Part shown: positions 1 to 8,480 of the stretch, in pieces
How positions within the stretch are numbered: the stretch's first letter is position 1
Layout of the letters: each line of letters opens with the position of its first letter
Source of the DNA: an uncultured Saprospiraceae bacterium
GTDB lineage: Bacteria; Bacteroidota; Bacteroidia; Chitinophagales; Saprospiraceae
Reading direction: 5' to 3'
NCBI GenBank assembly: GCA_937981555.1
Contig: CALJOK010000053.1
Coordinates: 49,227 to 113,226 of the forward strand
DNA length: 64,000 nucleotides
Position numbers and translations under genes: made by a program
The notes under the pieces: model-generated
Databases searched by the model: none
What the model saw: the letters and a program-made list of their open reading frames with translations, nothing else
What the model was told of the DNA's origin: nothing

Positions 1-939
1 TATCAATTGATCGTGATGAATGGTTTGATTAACGTTTCATCTGGTCTAGCATCAGAGTTGAAACAGTATGTGAGCAATGGTGGAAACTTGTTAGTTTTTC
101 CAGGAGTGAATTCAAATGTAAGTTCTTATAAAACATTCTTGAATGAATTTCCAGCCAACGAATTAGTGTCTTTGGAAAGAACGGAACGCAACGTTTCAGA
201 TGTGAACACAGAAGAATTTATTTTTAAAGATGTCTTTGAAAATAGAAGTGCAAATCTGAAATTACCTGTTACCAAAGTGAATTATAAAATGACCAACTTT
301 GGTGGAAGAGGTGAAGAACGATTGTTGAGTTACCGAGATGGAAGTGCATTTTTGAGTAAGTATCGAAAGGAGCAAGGGAACCTTTATTTGTGTGCAGCCC
401 CGCTTGACGAAGACCAAAGTAACTTGGTGAGGAATGCTGAAATTTTTGTTCCAATGTTATATAAGATGGCCATCTCAACGGCGAAAGATAATCGCATCGC
501 TTATACGATTGGGAAAGATGAAGTCATTGAATCTAACAATGCTTTTACGGGGACTGGCGAAATGAAATATAAATTAAAAGGAAAGGCCGAAGAGTTTATT
601 CCTGTGCAGAGAGCAATCGGAAGTAAAGTAGTTTTAGGGATTAATAATCAAATTTCACAAGCAGGATTTTATAATCTATATTTAAATCCTACGGAAAAGT
701 TAGATGAGTTTGCTTTTAATTTTGATCGAAAAGAATCGAACTTGGATTATTATAATTCGACAGACTTGGCAGATGTAGCTGGTGATAGAGTTCAAATTAT
801 TGAAGGTACAACTGCCGTTGACATTACTCAATTAATTGGAGAACGAAGTCGAGGTATTGTCATGTGGAGATGGTTTATAATTGCGGCATTAATATTTTTA
901 ATTATCGAAGCATTGTTACTTCGGTTTTGGAAAGTGTAA
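1..939 (+). CDS. C-terminal part of a BatA-type membrane protein (5' truncated)
   Basis: The reading frame is open from the first base, so the gene begins upstream of the window; about 312 residues are visible. The visible part has a Rossmann-like stretch (LIVMNGL, then YVSNGGNLLVFPG near the start) like the glutamine-amidotransferase-like part of Bacteroidota BatA-domain proteins. A beta-rich region follows, then a C-terminal membrane helix (WRWFIIAALIFLIIEALLLRF) ending two residues before the stop. In this phylum such proteins are commonly encoded beside the dihydroorotase-like and DUF4199 genes, as here. The N-terminal BatA domain itself is outside the window, so the family assignment rests on the C-terminus and gene context. 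The exact function of these proteins is unknown; they are thought to be cell-envelope proteins. Confidence 0.7.
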   Translation, partial: YQLIVMNGLINVSSGLASELKQYVSNGGNLLVFPGVNSNVSSYKTFLNEFPANELVSLERTERNVSDVNTEEFIFKDVFENRSANLKLPVTKVNYKMTNFGGRGEERLLSYRDGSAFLSKYRKEQGNLYLCAAPLDEDQSNLVRNAEIFVPMLYKMAISTAKDNRIAYTIGKDEVIESNNAFTGTGEMKYKLKGKAEEFIPVQRAIGSKVVLGINNQISQAGFYNLYLNPTEKLDEFAFNFDRKESNLDYYNSTDLADVAGDRVQIIEGTTAVDITQLIGERSRGIVMWRWFIIAALIFLIIEALLLRFWKV

Positions 940-950
940 CTTTAGTTTAT

Positions 951-972
951 GCCACGGTTCCAAAACTGTGGC
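951..972 (+). terminator. GC-containing hairpin after the BatA-type gene
   Basis: GCCACGGTT (951-959) can pair with AACTGTGGC (964-972), with a single G-T wobble, 12 bases after the stop codon. There is no T-run after the stem, so it is either a weak terminator or an mRNA 3'-end stabilising hairpin. Confidence 0.4.
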
Positions 973-1002
973 GCGATTATTCAGAGGTGCAATCTTACAT
1001 CT

Positions 1003-1024
1003 AAAAAATCAAAATAGATTTTTT
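1003..1024 (+). promoter_or_regulatory. AT-rich hairpin just before a start codon
   Basis: AAAAAATC (1003-1010) pairs perfectly with GATTTTTT (1017-1024) across a 6-base loop, and the ATG follows 11 bases later. It could be the end of the preceding transcript or a structure in the leader of the membrane-protein gene. In such AT-rich DNA chance is also possible. Confidence 0.25.
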
Positions 1025-1035
1025 ACCAAAACAAA

Positions 1036-2607
1036 ATGGAAAATTTCCTTTTAAATAATCGTGATACACTTGAAAGTGTACCACGGTGGGAGCATCTCCT
1101 TTCCCTTTTGGCAGCCTATCTTTTTTTACTTTCTTGGAATGGATATATTTATGGTCATGGCGATATGATTGAATTATTGCCTTATGCTAAGTGGTTGATT
1201 GACAGTACCTTATATTCAAAAGACTTTTTTATTCAACATATTTCTGCGCAAAGTATCAATGAAAGATATATCCTCGCTTACCTCTTTTCTCTGTTTGGGA
1301 AATGGATGCCGCAAGTTGCTTTGGTGCTTCATTTGATCTGCGGATTATTTTTATTGGAAGGATTATTTCGAGTGGCAAAAATATTTATTCAATCAAGAGG
1401 ATTGATTTGGTTAGCGATTTTGATTCCATTTATTCCTTTAATGAATTGGAATTTGGGAGGGAATGAAATGTATATTCCACTCATCACGTCTAGTACAGTT
1501 GCTAAAGTTTTCGGTATATGGGCGATTTATTTTTTTCTAAAAAAAGAGAATTCTGGAAGAGATAACTGGTACGTGTATATATTGTTATCAGTTGCTACTT
1601 TTATTCAACCATTAGTTGGATTACAATTGTTTTTAATGATGACAGGTACACGTGTGTTGATTGTTGTTTTTAGTAAGAAGATAGAATGGAAAATGTTTTT
1701 GCCAATTCTGTTTTATGTTTTGACAGGAGGTGTTTGGGTGTTTTGGTTGCAACGAGATTTTGCGGAAGGAGGAATAGACAATCGATTACTTTTTGATTTT
1801 TTAGAGTTTCGATTACCTCATCATTTTATCCCAACTTATTTTTCTAAGAAAGCAGCTGTTGTACTTTTACCATTGTTCGGATGGAGTTTATTTTTTTATC
1901 ATAAAAAAAATAAAACTGTTTTTTGGATGTTTGTTTTGACTCTTTTGGGGATGTTGATTTATACGATTGGAGTAGAAGTTTCGGAGAGCTCGACGATTGT
2001 TTCTTCGCAATGGTTTAAGACGACGATTTGGTTAAAATCACTTTCCGTAATTGCACTATTTTCTTTTTTGGAAAATAAGCTACCCGTTTTGCAAAAAGAA
2101 TTTTTCCAAAAAATCTGCACTTGGGGATTACTAACGATAGGAGCTATTTCGATTGTAATGATTTTAAATCCTGTTTCTATTTTTAAAACAAAAACTTACG
2201 ATTTCTTTTTTCTCAATAAAAAAAATGCGGAGATTGAAATCGCAGAAATCGCCAAAGCAAATACTCCTAAAGATGCACTTTTTATCATTCCAATGAATCA
2301 TACTCATTTTAAAAATTATAGCGAACGTAGCACTTATATTGATTACAAAGCGGTGATTCATCGGAAGTCGATTATTCCAATTTGGTACGAAAGAATCCAA
2401 GAAATTTACGATGTAAATATCGAAACGAGACAATCTGGAAAAGATAATGTGATGATAGGAAATCAGAATTTTAGAAATTTAACTATGGATGATTTACGTC
2501 GTTTTTCTCAAAAAGGCATTCAATATTTATTGACTTTTAAGGAGGTCGATTTACCTTTGGAAAGAGTGGGAGAGAATCCAAATTTCATAATTTACAAATT
2601 ACCGTAA
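1036..2607 (+). CDS. Polytopic membrane protein, DUF6798-like
   Basis: A 523-residue protein with roughly ten hydrophobic segments through residue ~380, followed by a soluble C-terminal domain of about 140 residues. The C-terminal domain contains AKANTPKDALFIIPMNHTHF, then SERSTYIDYKAVIHR and a final YLLTFKE segment. This layout (a GT-C-like membrane part and an extracytoplasmic tail) resembles DUF6798 proteins of Bacteroidota, which are usually considered glycosyltransferase-like but are not characterised. The N-terminal loop WNGYIYGHGDMIELLPYAKW carries acidic residues after the first membrane helix, as in GT-C enzymes. The start is the ATG 11 bases after a small hairpin. It converges on the zinc-ribbon gene. 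The membrane nature is certain; the family name is tentative. Confidence 0.6.
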   Translation: MENFLLNNRDTLESVPRWEHLLSLLAAYLFLLSWNGYIYGHGDMIELLPYAKWLIDSTLYSKDFFIQHISAQSINERYILAYLFSLFGKWMPQVALVLHLICGLFLLEGLFRVAKIFIQSRGLIWLAILIPFIPLMNWNLGGNEMYIPLITSSTVAKVFGIWAIYFFLKKENSGRDNWYVYILLSVATFIQPLVGLQLFLMMTGTRVLIVVFSKKIEWKMFLPILFYVLTGGVWVFWLQRDFAEGGIDNRLLFDFLEFRLPHHFIPTYFSKKAAVVLLPLFGWSLFFYHKKNKTVFWMFVLTLLGMLIYTIGVEVSESSTIVSSQWFKTTIWLKSLSVIALFSFLENKLPVLQKEFFQKICTWGLLTIGAISIVMILNPVSIFKTKTYDFFFLNKKNAEIEIAEIAKANTPKDALFIIPMNHTHFKNYSERSTYIDYKAVIHRKSIIPIWYERIQEIYDVNIETRQSGKDNVMIGNQNFRNLTMDDLRRFSQKGIQYLLTFKEVDLPLERVGENPNFIIYKLP

Positions 2608-2608
2608 A

Positions 2609-2663
2609 ACGACTCTCCGAGTCGTAATAAATTGCGGGTTTTGACAACGACTTAGAGAGTCGT
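2609..2663. terminator. Nested inverted repeats between convergent genes
   Basis: A perfect 7-bp hairpin ACGACTC/GAGTCGT (2609-2625) begins 2 bases after a stop codon. A second hairpin ACGACT/AGTCGT (2647-2663) ends 9 bases before the convergent gene's stop. The outer arms ACGACTCTC (2609-2617) and GAGAGTCGT (2655-2663) also pair perfectly over 9 bp. It probably ends transcription from both sides, although T-runs are short. The GC-rich stems stand out in this AT-rich DNA. Confidence 0.55.
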
Positions 2664-2672
2664 CCTAGGGTG

Positions 2673-3056
2673 TTACGATAATTTTTTCAATAAATTAAAA
2701 ATAGCAATCGGCCAACTCTCCTTTTGAATCGCTTCCAATTCACCACCATCCAACCAAGTCCCTTCGCAATGTTCACAGTAATCAATCACGACATTTTCAT
2801 CTCGAGGATGTTCTGCCTTTTTCATCATTGGATGATCACCACAGGATGGACAATTGAGAGGTGTTAATTGTTCGTATTCTGTACAAAGGTTTCGCCACTC
2901 AAATAAGACTGGTTCAGAAATATTTTCAAGAAGATTTAATTCCCCTTTATCAAACCAAAGTCCTTCGCAAGATGGGCAAGTTTCAATTTCGATTTGACCA
3001 TTTCGTTCAACGATAGTTTTATTTTCTAGACGGGTTTGGCAGCGAGGACAATTCAT
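2673..3056 (-). CDS. Double zf-TFIIB zinc-ribbon protein
   Basis: A 127-residue protein with two copies of the zf-TFIIB type zinc ribbon. The first uses C3/C6 and C27/C30 followed by EGLWFDKGEL. The second uses C69/C72 and C94/C97 followed by EGTWLDGGEL. The two CxxC pairs per copy and the G-x-W-x-D-x-G-E-L signature are complete in both, so each is expected to bind one zinc ion. Proteins of this family are small and cytoplasmic, and their role is not established despite the name. The gene converges with the DUF6798-like gene and is divergent from the dihydroorotase-like gene, with 182 bp between the two starts. Confidence 0.85.
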   Translation of the reverse strand: MNCPRCQTRLENKTIVERNGQIEIETCPSCEGLWFDKGELNLLENISEPVLFEWRNLCTEYEQLTPLNCPSCGDHPMMKKAEHPRDENVVIDYCEHCEGTWLDGGELEAIQKESWPIAIFNLLKKLS

Positions 3057-3087
3057 ATCTTTGATTTTTTCGACAAGTTAGGTGCAA

Positions 3088-3113
3088 AATTTCTTTTTTC
3101 AAAAAAAGAAATT
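3088..3113. repeat. AT-rich palindrome between divergent genes
   Basis: AATTTCTTTTTT (3088-3099) is followed after a 2-base loop by its exact reverse complement (3102-3113). It lies in the 182-bp divergent intergenic region, 32 bp from the zinc-ribbon start. It may be an operator or only a product of low complexity. Confidence 0.35.
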
Positions 3114-3208
3114 AAATATGCTTTTTGGATTGCACATTGAAAATTTCGCTACTTGAAAAAAATAAATAATAAAACCCTCTTACATTCTAATAAGTAAAAC
3201 TCAGGTGG

Positions 3209-3216
3209 TATTTTTG
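3209..3216 (+). promoter_or_regulatory. Bacteroidota -7 box upstream of the dihydroorotase-like gene
   Basis: TATTTTTG fits the Bacteroidota sigma-ABfr -7 consensus TAnnTTTG and is 22 bases before the ATG at 3239. No clear TTTG -33 box is seen at the usual spacing. A similar AAATTTTG-like box reads on the opposite strand near 3084-3091, ahead of the divergent gene. Confidence 0.45.
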
Positions 3217-3238
3217 CACGAATTTTAAAGTAGTAAAA

Positions 3239-4504
3239 ATGCTATTAATAAAAAATGTAACCATTCTAGATTCTCGTTCCAAGCATCATGGAAAAAAACG
3301 AGACATTCATATCCGTAACGGAAAGATTGAAAGTATCAAAGCCAAAATTGATATTCCAAAAGTGAAAGTGCTTGATGGCACAGGCGCAATGGTTTCTATC
3401 GGTTGGTTAGATGTTGGAGTTCAGACAGGTGACCCTGGTTATGAACATCGCGAAGATTTACAAACTGTTTCAGCTGCAGCAGCGGCAGGTGGATATACTG
3501 GAATTGCTTGTTGGCCGAATACTTCTCCATCGATTCATTCGAAGTCGGAAGTTTTGTATTTGAAAAATACGGCCAAAAACAATCTAGTTGACTTATTTCC
3601 AATTGGGGCAGTTTCTAAAAATTGTGAAGGTGTGGATATTACGGAAATGTATGATATGCATCACTCAGGTGCGGTCGCATTTTCTGATGGTAAAAAGGCT
3701 ATTCAAAATAGTGGTTTGATGATGCGAGCTTTGCAATATGTCAAGGCATTCGAAGGTACAGTGATGAATCATCCACATAATTCTGACATTGCTGGAAATG
3801 GTCAAATGCATGAAGGGAAAAATAGTACTTCACTTGGTATGAAAGGAATACCTCGATTGGCCGAAGAGTTGATGGTGCAACGGGATATTTACTTGGTAGA
3901 ATACACCGATTCAAAATTGCACTTGTCAAATATTTCGAGCGAAACATCAGAAAATTTGGTGGCAGCTGCGAAGCAAAAAAAATTAAAAGTTACTGCTTCT
4001 GTATCCATTATGAATTTGATTTTTTCCGATGAAAAATTAACGGATTTTGATACTCAATTTAAAGTGATTCCACCTTTGCGAGAAGCAAGTGATATTAAAG
4101 CGTTGCAAAAAGGGTTGAAAAATGGAACCATAGATATTATCACATCCAATCATAGACCGGTCGAAGAGGAAGGGAAAAATTTAGAATTTTTTAATGCAGA
4201 TTTTGGCGCATTAGGCTTACAAACGACTTACTCACTTTATAATACCCACTTGACGAAAGTGATTGGAGTGGAAGACTTTTTGGAAAAAGTAGCAGTCCAA
4301 CCACGACAATTATTGAATATTGATTTGCCAAAAATAGAGGAAGGAGCGGAAGCAAACTTAACTATTTTCCATCCTGATCATGAATGGACTTTTTCAAAAA
4401 AAGATATTTTATCTAAGTCAAAAAATTCACCGATGATTGGAATGGAGTTAAAGGGGAAAGTACTAGGCGTAGTGAATAATGGAAAATCAAAGTTATTTAT
4501 TTAA
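3239..4504 (+). CDS. Dihydroorotase homologue without metal ligands (pseudo-dihydroorotase)
   Basis: The 421-residue length and overall motif order match amidohydrolase-superfamily dihydroorotases. There is an N-terminal beta-sandwich (MLLIKNVTILDSRSK), AAAAGGYTGIACWPNTSP, NHPHNSDIAGNGQMHEG, a late PRQLLNI segment and a C-terminal beta strand. The catalytic signatures are lost. The first strand motif, normally GFIDxHVHLREPG, reads GWLDVGVQTGDPG (residues 55-67) with no HxH. The late IATDHAPH-type motif reads ITSNHRPV (about residue 301) with Asp replaced by Asn. It is therefore unlikely to bind the binuclear zinc centre. By analogy with non-catalytic dihydroorotase subunits in other bacteria, it may be structural or have another role. 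It precedes two DUF4199 genes and a GT2 gene on the same strand. Confidence 0.8.
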   Translation: MLLIKNVTILDSRSKHHGKKRDIHIRNGKIESIKAKIDIPKVKVLDGTGAMVSIGWLDVGVQTGDPGYEHREDLQTVSAAAAAGGYTGIACWPNTSPSIHSKSEVLYLKNTAKNNLVDLFPIGAVSKNCEGVDITEMYDMHHSGAVAFSDGKKAIQNSGLMMRALQYVKAFEGTVMNHPHNSDIAGNGQMHEGKNSTSLGMKGIPRLAEELMVQRDIYLVEYTDSKLHLSNISSETSENLVAAAKQKKLKVTASVSIMNLIFSDEKLTDFDTQFKVIPPLREASDIKALQKGLKNGTIDIITSNHRPVEEEGKNLEFFNADFGALGLQTTYSLYNTHLTKVIGVEDFLEKVAVQPRQLLNIDLPKIEEGAEANLTIFHPDHEWTFSKKDILSKSKNSPMIGMELKGKVLGVVNNGKSKLFI

Positions 4505-4528
4505 GTAAGGTTTTAGAATAACTGAATT

Positions 4529-5011
4529 ATGACAAAACCAAATTCCGAAGTAAAATTACCGACTCCATTCCGAACCGCATTTCGATTTGCGCTTCTGCTA
4601 CTTTCAGTAACGATAACTTTAGAATTGAGTAAATATTTTATGGGGTGGGGTAATTCAGATTCCTCAGATGAAGGAGTAATTTACATAATTTATACTTTGA
4701 CTTTTGCGATCTCCATTGCGGTAGTAATGATAATGTTGAAGAGCCATCGGGACAAAGAATTATTCGGATTTATCTCACATAAAAGAACCATCGTTCTAGC
4801 TTTTTGGATGGGATTGTTTTATGGAATATTGGCAGCAACTTGGAATTTTATTTTTAGAAATTTTATTGCAAAAGAAGTTATGTCAGGTGAAAATGTTTTA
4901 GAGGCAAATTCTTTTTATATCCTTTTAAGTAGTTTGATAACCATCGTTTTGCTTGGGGCAGTTTTAGGGATTTTTGTAAAAAGAGATCGCCCAACAATTA
5001 ACAATAAATGA
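4529..5011 (+). CDS. DUF4199-like four-helix membrane protein
   Basis: A 160-residue protein with four predicted membrane helices (near residues 17-38, 50-68, 86-106 and 130-150) and a polar linker between helices 2 and 3 (SHRDKELFGFISHKR). Size, topology and position between a dihydroorotase-like gene and a DPM1-like gene match the uncharacterised DUF4199 family of Bacteroidota. It follows the preceding gene by 24 bp, so co-transcription is likely. The start is the ATG at 4529, giving a short charged N-terminus before the first helix. Function unknown. Confidence 0.6.
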   Translation: MTKPNSEVKLPTPFRTAFRFALLLLSVTITLELSKYFMGWGNSDSSDEGVIYIIYTLTFAISIAVVMIMLKSHRDKELFGFISHKRTIVLAFWMGLFYGILAATWNFIFRNFIAKEVMSGENVLEANSFYILLSSLITIVLLGAVLGIFVKRDRPTINNK

Positions 5012-5054
5012 TAAACCTAGTTTCGCAAAACTCAATTTTCTAAAAAAAAAGACT

Positions 5055-5597
5055 TTGAATAAGATAGCAATCAAGTACGGAATTTTTACAGGATTTGGAG
5101 TGATACTCTATATGTTGGCATTTTACTTTTATGATAAAGCAAGCATGCGAAGTCCTGAGGTAATTTGGTCAACCATGATTTTGTATTTGGTAGGAATGTT
5201 TTGGGCAACCCTCAAAGTCCACCGGATGGAAGGAAGTTCCAATCACTCCATCGGAAGTATTTTGGAAAATGCAAAAAATGAAGAAAAAGAATCTTCTTTG
5301 CGAAATTTGGTCTCGACTCCATTTATTGTTTTTTTAATTACGAATGCCTATTTCATATTTTTCTTTTGGTGGATTATGAATGTGTACGATGCTGAATTAT
5401 TGCAAATTCACCAAGAGTTGACGCATCAAGAGATGTTGGGATTTCACAAAGGATCTGATAAGATTTCCGAGGTTAGGAAAAATGTTCTTGATGATTATAC
5501 TCCAACTTTTGGAGCATCGGTTACGAAATATGTGATGGGAGCGATTGGTGGTTTTATATTGTCATTTTTGATGGCATTGGTGGTTAGAAGAACTTAA
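5055..5597 (+). CDS. DUF4199 membrane protein (TTG start)
   Basis: A 180-residue inner-membrane protein with four hydrophobic segments: GIFTGFGVILYMLAFYFYD, VIWSTMILYLVGMFWATL, FIVFLITNAYFIFFFWWI and MGAIGGFILSFLMALVV. A long polar region carrying the helix QIHQELTHQEMLG separates the last two. The domain order is typical of DUF4199. TTG at 5055 is chosen because the first in-frame ATG (5112) would cut the first membrane segment in half. There is no ATG between this TTG and the end of the preceding gene in this frame. It lies 43 bp after the other DUF4199 gene and could be its diverged duplicate. Function unknown. Confidence 0.7.
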   Translation: MNKIAIKYGIFTGFGVILYMLAFYFYDKASMRSPEVIWSTMILYLVGMFWATLKVHRMEGSSNHSIGSILENAKNEEKESSLRNLVSTPFIVFLITNAYFIFFFWWIMNVYDAELLQIHQELTHQEMLGFHKGSDKISEVRKNVLDDYTPTFGASVTKYVMGAIGGFILSFLMALVVRRT

Positions 5598-5636
5598 ATT
5601 ATTGAGATAACACGCCGAAACAAGAACCGCTTTTTT

Positions 5637-5660
5637 ATCGTTATACTTACTAACGATTTT
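5637..5660 (+). terminator. Hairpin terminator before the GT2 gene
   Basis: ATCGTTA (5637-5643) and TAACGAT (5651-5657) form a perfect 7-bp stem with a 7-base loop followed by TTT. It lies 40 bp after the DUF4199 stop codon and may separate that transcript from the glycosyltransferase genes. Confidence 0.45.
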
Positions 5661-5682
5661 AAAGTAAAAAACAAAAATAGAA

Positions 5683-6663
5683 ATGGACATATCGGTTGTA
5701 GTACCTCTTTTTAACGAAGACGAATCTTTGACTGAACTCGAAGGATGGATTCGAAAAGTGATGGAAGAAAATAATTTCAGCTATGAAATTATGATGGTCG
5801 ATGATGGAAGTACCGACAATTCTTGGAAAGTCGTTCAAGGTCTTTCCGAACTCAATCCAAATGTCAAAGGCATAAAATTCCGAAGAAATTATGGAAAATC
5901 TGCAGCTTTGCATACTGGCTTTCAAGCGGTGCAAGGCGATGTAGTGATTACGATGGATGCAGATTTGCAAGATAGTCCAGACGAGATTCCTGAGCTGTTT
6001 AGAATGATCAAAGAAGATAAATTTGATTTAGTTTCAGGTTGGAAAAAGAAACGTCACGATCCACTTTCCAAAACAATTCCTACCAAATTATACAATGGAG
6101 TTACTGGCATGATGACTGGTATAAAATTGCATGATATGAATTGTGGATTGAAAGCTTATCGAAAAGAAGTAGTTAAAACAATAGAAGTATATGGTGAAAT
6201 GCATCGCTATATTCCGGTAATGGCAAAGTGGGCAGGCTTTAAAAATATAGGTGAAAAAGTAGTGGTACATCAAGCTCGAAAATTTGGCGTTACCAAGTTT
6301 GGAGGTTTAGAAAGATTCATTCGAGGGCCATTGGATTTGTTGTCGATTGTGTTTGTGGGGAAATTTGGAAAACGTCCGATGCACTTTTTTGGGAGTATGG
6401 GAGCGATTATGTTTACCGTTGGATTTGGGTTGTTCTTTTGTTTAGGAGCGAGAAAAATCTGGAATCTATTTAATGAAATACCAGCTAAGAATATTGCAGA
6501 TATCTCATGGTTTTATATTGGATTGACGGCGATGATTATGGGAACACTTTTATTTTGCACAGGATTTTTAGCGGAGCTAGTTTCTCGAAATGCTCCTTTG
6601 CGAAATGCATATTTGATTGAAACTAAAATTAGAATTGAAGAAAATGAGAATGCGACTTCCTAG
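5683..6663 (+). CDS. GT2 glycosyltransferase, dolichol-phosphate mannosyltransferase-like
   Basis: A 326-residue family 2 glycosyltransferase. The N-terminal GT-A domain has VVVPLFNEDES, the nucleotide-sugar binding VDDGSTDNS (39-47), NYGKSAALHTGF and the metal-binding MDADLQD (91-97). CGLKAYRKEV and the basic HQARKFGVTKFG motif follow. Two C-terminal membrane helices (about 238-260 and 276-298) anchor it, as in DPM1/GtrB-like enzymes that load a sugar onto a polyprenyl phosphate. The product would be the donor for membrane GT-C glycosyltransferases such as the one encoded at 8481. The gene leads a same-strand set of glycan genes. All catalytic motifs are present; the sugar transferred cannot be read from sequence. 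Confidence 0.88.
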   Translation: MDISVVVPLFNEDESLTELEGWIRKVMEENNFSYEIMMVDDGSTDNSWKVVQGLSELNPNVKGIKFRRNYGKSAALHTGFQAVQGDVVITMDADLQDSPDEIPELFRMIKEDKFDLVSGWKKKRHDPLSKTIPTKLYNGVTGMMTGIKLHDMNCGLKAYRKEVVKTIEVYGEMHRYIPVMAKWAGFKNIGEKVVVHQARKFGVTKFGGLERFIRGPLDLLSIVFVGKFGKRPMHFFGSMGAIMFTVGFGLFFCLGARKIWNLFNEIPAKNIADISWFYIGLTAMIMGTLLFCTGFLAELVSRNAPLRNAYLIETKIRIEENENATS

Positions 6664-6690
6664 GAAGGAGAAAGGTTTGCCAACTAAATT

Positions 6691-7827
6691 ATGAGTGATA
6701 AAAAAAAGATAATCATCATCGGTCCAGCGCATCCACTTCGAGGAGGAATTGCAGTTTTCAATGAACGCTTGGCGGAAGTTTTACAAGAGGATGGACACGA
6801 GGTAATGATCTATTCTTTTAGTTTACAATATCCCAATTTTTTATTTCCAGGGAAAACTCAATACTCTGAAGATCCACCACCTACCCAACTTAATATTCAA
6901 GTAAAGGTCAATTCTGTTAATCCATTTAATTGGATAAAAGTAGGTCGTGAAATTCAGCGAATGAAACCCGATATCGTCATCGGTAGATTTTGGTTGCCAT
7001 TTATGGGGCCTTGTTTTGGAACCATTCTTCGTCTCATCAAAAGGAATAAGAAAACGAGAATCATCGGTTTTGTCGACAATATCATTCCTCACGAAAAACG
7101 ACCTGGCGATTTTCTTTTTGCCAAATATTTTGTTGGTGCATGTGATGCTTTTTTAGTGATGTCAAAATCGGTAGAAGCGCAACTCCGTACTTTTACCAAA
7201 CAAAAACTGATTGCTTTGGCAGAGCATCCTTTGTCTGATAATTTTGGAGAAGCGGTCAGTTACGAGTCAGCTTTAACGCATCTTAATTTGTCAAAAGACT
7301 TTCGATACTTATTGTTTTTTGGATTTATTCGAGACTACAAAGGATTGGATTTATTGCTCGAAGCGATGGCAGATGAACGAGTTCGGAATTTGAAAGTAAA
7401 GCTAATTGTGGCAGGTGAATATTATTCCAATGAAGAAAAATATAAAACCCAAATTGCATCGCTAGATATTGACAATCAATTGATTATGGCCACGAATTTT
7501 ATTTCTAATGAAGAAGTGAAATACTATTTTTGTGCAGCAGATTTAATTACTCAACCTTATAAAACCGCTACCCAAAGCGGAGTTTCTAGTTTAGGATATT
7601 TTTTTGAAAAACCAATGTTAGTTACAAAGGTTGGCGGTTTGCCAGAGATTGTTCAACATGACAAAGCTGGTTATGTGGTGGACGTCAATCCAAAATCTAT
7701 TGCAGATGCAATTGTTGACTTTTATAAAAATAAGAGAAGCGAGGAATTTGTGGAACAAGTGAAAATTGATAAGAAAATGTTTTCATGGGAGGCGATGATC
7801 GAAGCACTTATGTCATTGGAGAAATAA
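6691..7827 (+). CDS. GT4-family glycosyltransferase
   Basis: A 378-residue GT-B fold enzyme. The N-terminal half starts with KKIIIIGPAHPLRGGIAVFNERLAEVL, a glycine-rich acceptor-side motif. The C-terminal half has LLFFGFIRDYKGLDLLLEAM, IVAGEYY and the nucleotide-sugar binding segment QSGVSSLGYFFEKPMLVTKV-GGLPEIV near residues 294-318. The gene begins 27 bp after the GT2 gene and precedes gmhA, consistent with assembly of a lipopolysaccharide or surface polysaccharide. It has no membrane segments and probably acts at the cytoplasmic face of the inner membrane. Donor and acceptor are unknown. Confidence 0.85.
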   Translation: MSDKKKIIIIGPAHPLRGGIAVFNERLAEVLQEDGHEVMIYSFSLQYPNFLFPGKTQYSEDPPPTQLNIQVKVNSVNPFNWIKVGREIQRMKPDIVIGRFWLPFMGPCFGTILRLIKRNKKTRIIGFVDNIIPHEKRPGDFLFAKYFVGACDAFLVMSKSVEAQLRTFTKQKLIALAEHPLSDNFGEAVSYESALTHLNLSKDFRYLLFFGFIRDYKGLDLLLEAMADERVRNLKVKLIVAGEYYSNEEKYKTQIASLDIDNQLIMATNFISNEEVKYYFCAADLITQPYKTATQSGVSSLGYFFEKPMLVTKVGGLPEIVQHDKAGYVVDVNPKSIADAIVDFYKNKRSEEFVEQVKIDKKMFSWEAMIEALMSLEK

Positions 7828-7880
7828 AAACAGTCTTTAAAAAAATCAAGATTTATCTCTTTTTCAATTACTTTTGAGAC

Positions 7881-8456
7881 ATGAATTCAAGAATTAAAGA
7901 TAGTATCTCTGAGAGCATTAAAGTCAAACAAGACTTACTCGAAAATCAAGAATTATTGCAAACCATTCAAAAAGTTTCTGACGTTTGTATTCAAGCTTTG
8001 AAGCAAGGAAATAAAATTCTTTTTTGTGGAAATGGGGGAAGTGCTTCTGACGCACAGCATCTTGCAGCGGAACTTTCAGGACGATTTTATTTGGATCGAG
8101 AACCTTATTTTGCGGAAGCACTTCACGTCAATACATCCTACCTCACGGCTGTTGCTAATGATTATTCCTTCGAAGAAGTTTATAGAAGAATTGTAAAATC
8201 GAAAGGGCGAAAAGGTGATATTCTTATTTCACTTTCAACTTCAGGAAATTCCAAAAATATTATTTTGGCGATGGAAGCAGCTCAAAAATTAGAAATGATT
8301 AACGTTGCAATGTCTGGTCAGACTGGTGGCGAAATGAAAAAATATGCAGATCATTTATTGAATGCTCCTTCAATAGACACTCCGCGAATTCAAGAATCAC
8401 ATATTTTGATGGGTCATATTTTTTGTGAATTAATTGAAAAAGAAATGGAGGCATAA
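7881..8456 (+). CDS. gmhA: Sedoheptulose 7-phosphate isomerase (GmhA)
   Basis: A 191-residue SIS-domain protein of normal GmhA length. It has the phosphosugar-binding motif CGNGGSASDAQH (49-60), the following catalytic-region AAELSGRF, the phosphate loop STSGNSKN (119-126) and the C-terminal IQESHILMGH (170-179) whose Glu and His complete the active site. GmhA converts sedoheptulose 7-phosphate to D-glycero-D-manno-heptose 7-phosphate, the first step of ADP- or GDP-heptose synthesis. A GmhB-like phosphatase is encoded two genes downstream. The kinase and nucleotidyltransferase of the pathway are not in this window. Confidence is high for the isomerase; the final heptose product is unknown. 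Confidence 0.9.
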   Translation: MNSRIKDSISESIKVKQDLLENQELLQTIQKVSDVCIQALKQGNKILFCGNGGSASDAQHLAAELSGRFYLDREPYFAEALHVNTSYLTAVANDYSFEEVYRRIVKSKGRKGDILISLSTSGNSKNIILAMEAAQKLEMINVAMSGQTGGEMKKYADHLLNAPSIDTPRIQESHILMGHIFCELIEKEMEA

Positions 8457-8480
8457 TCATCTCACAACGCTTACGCTATT

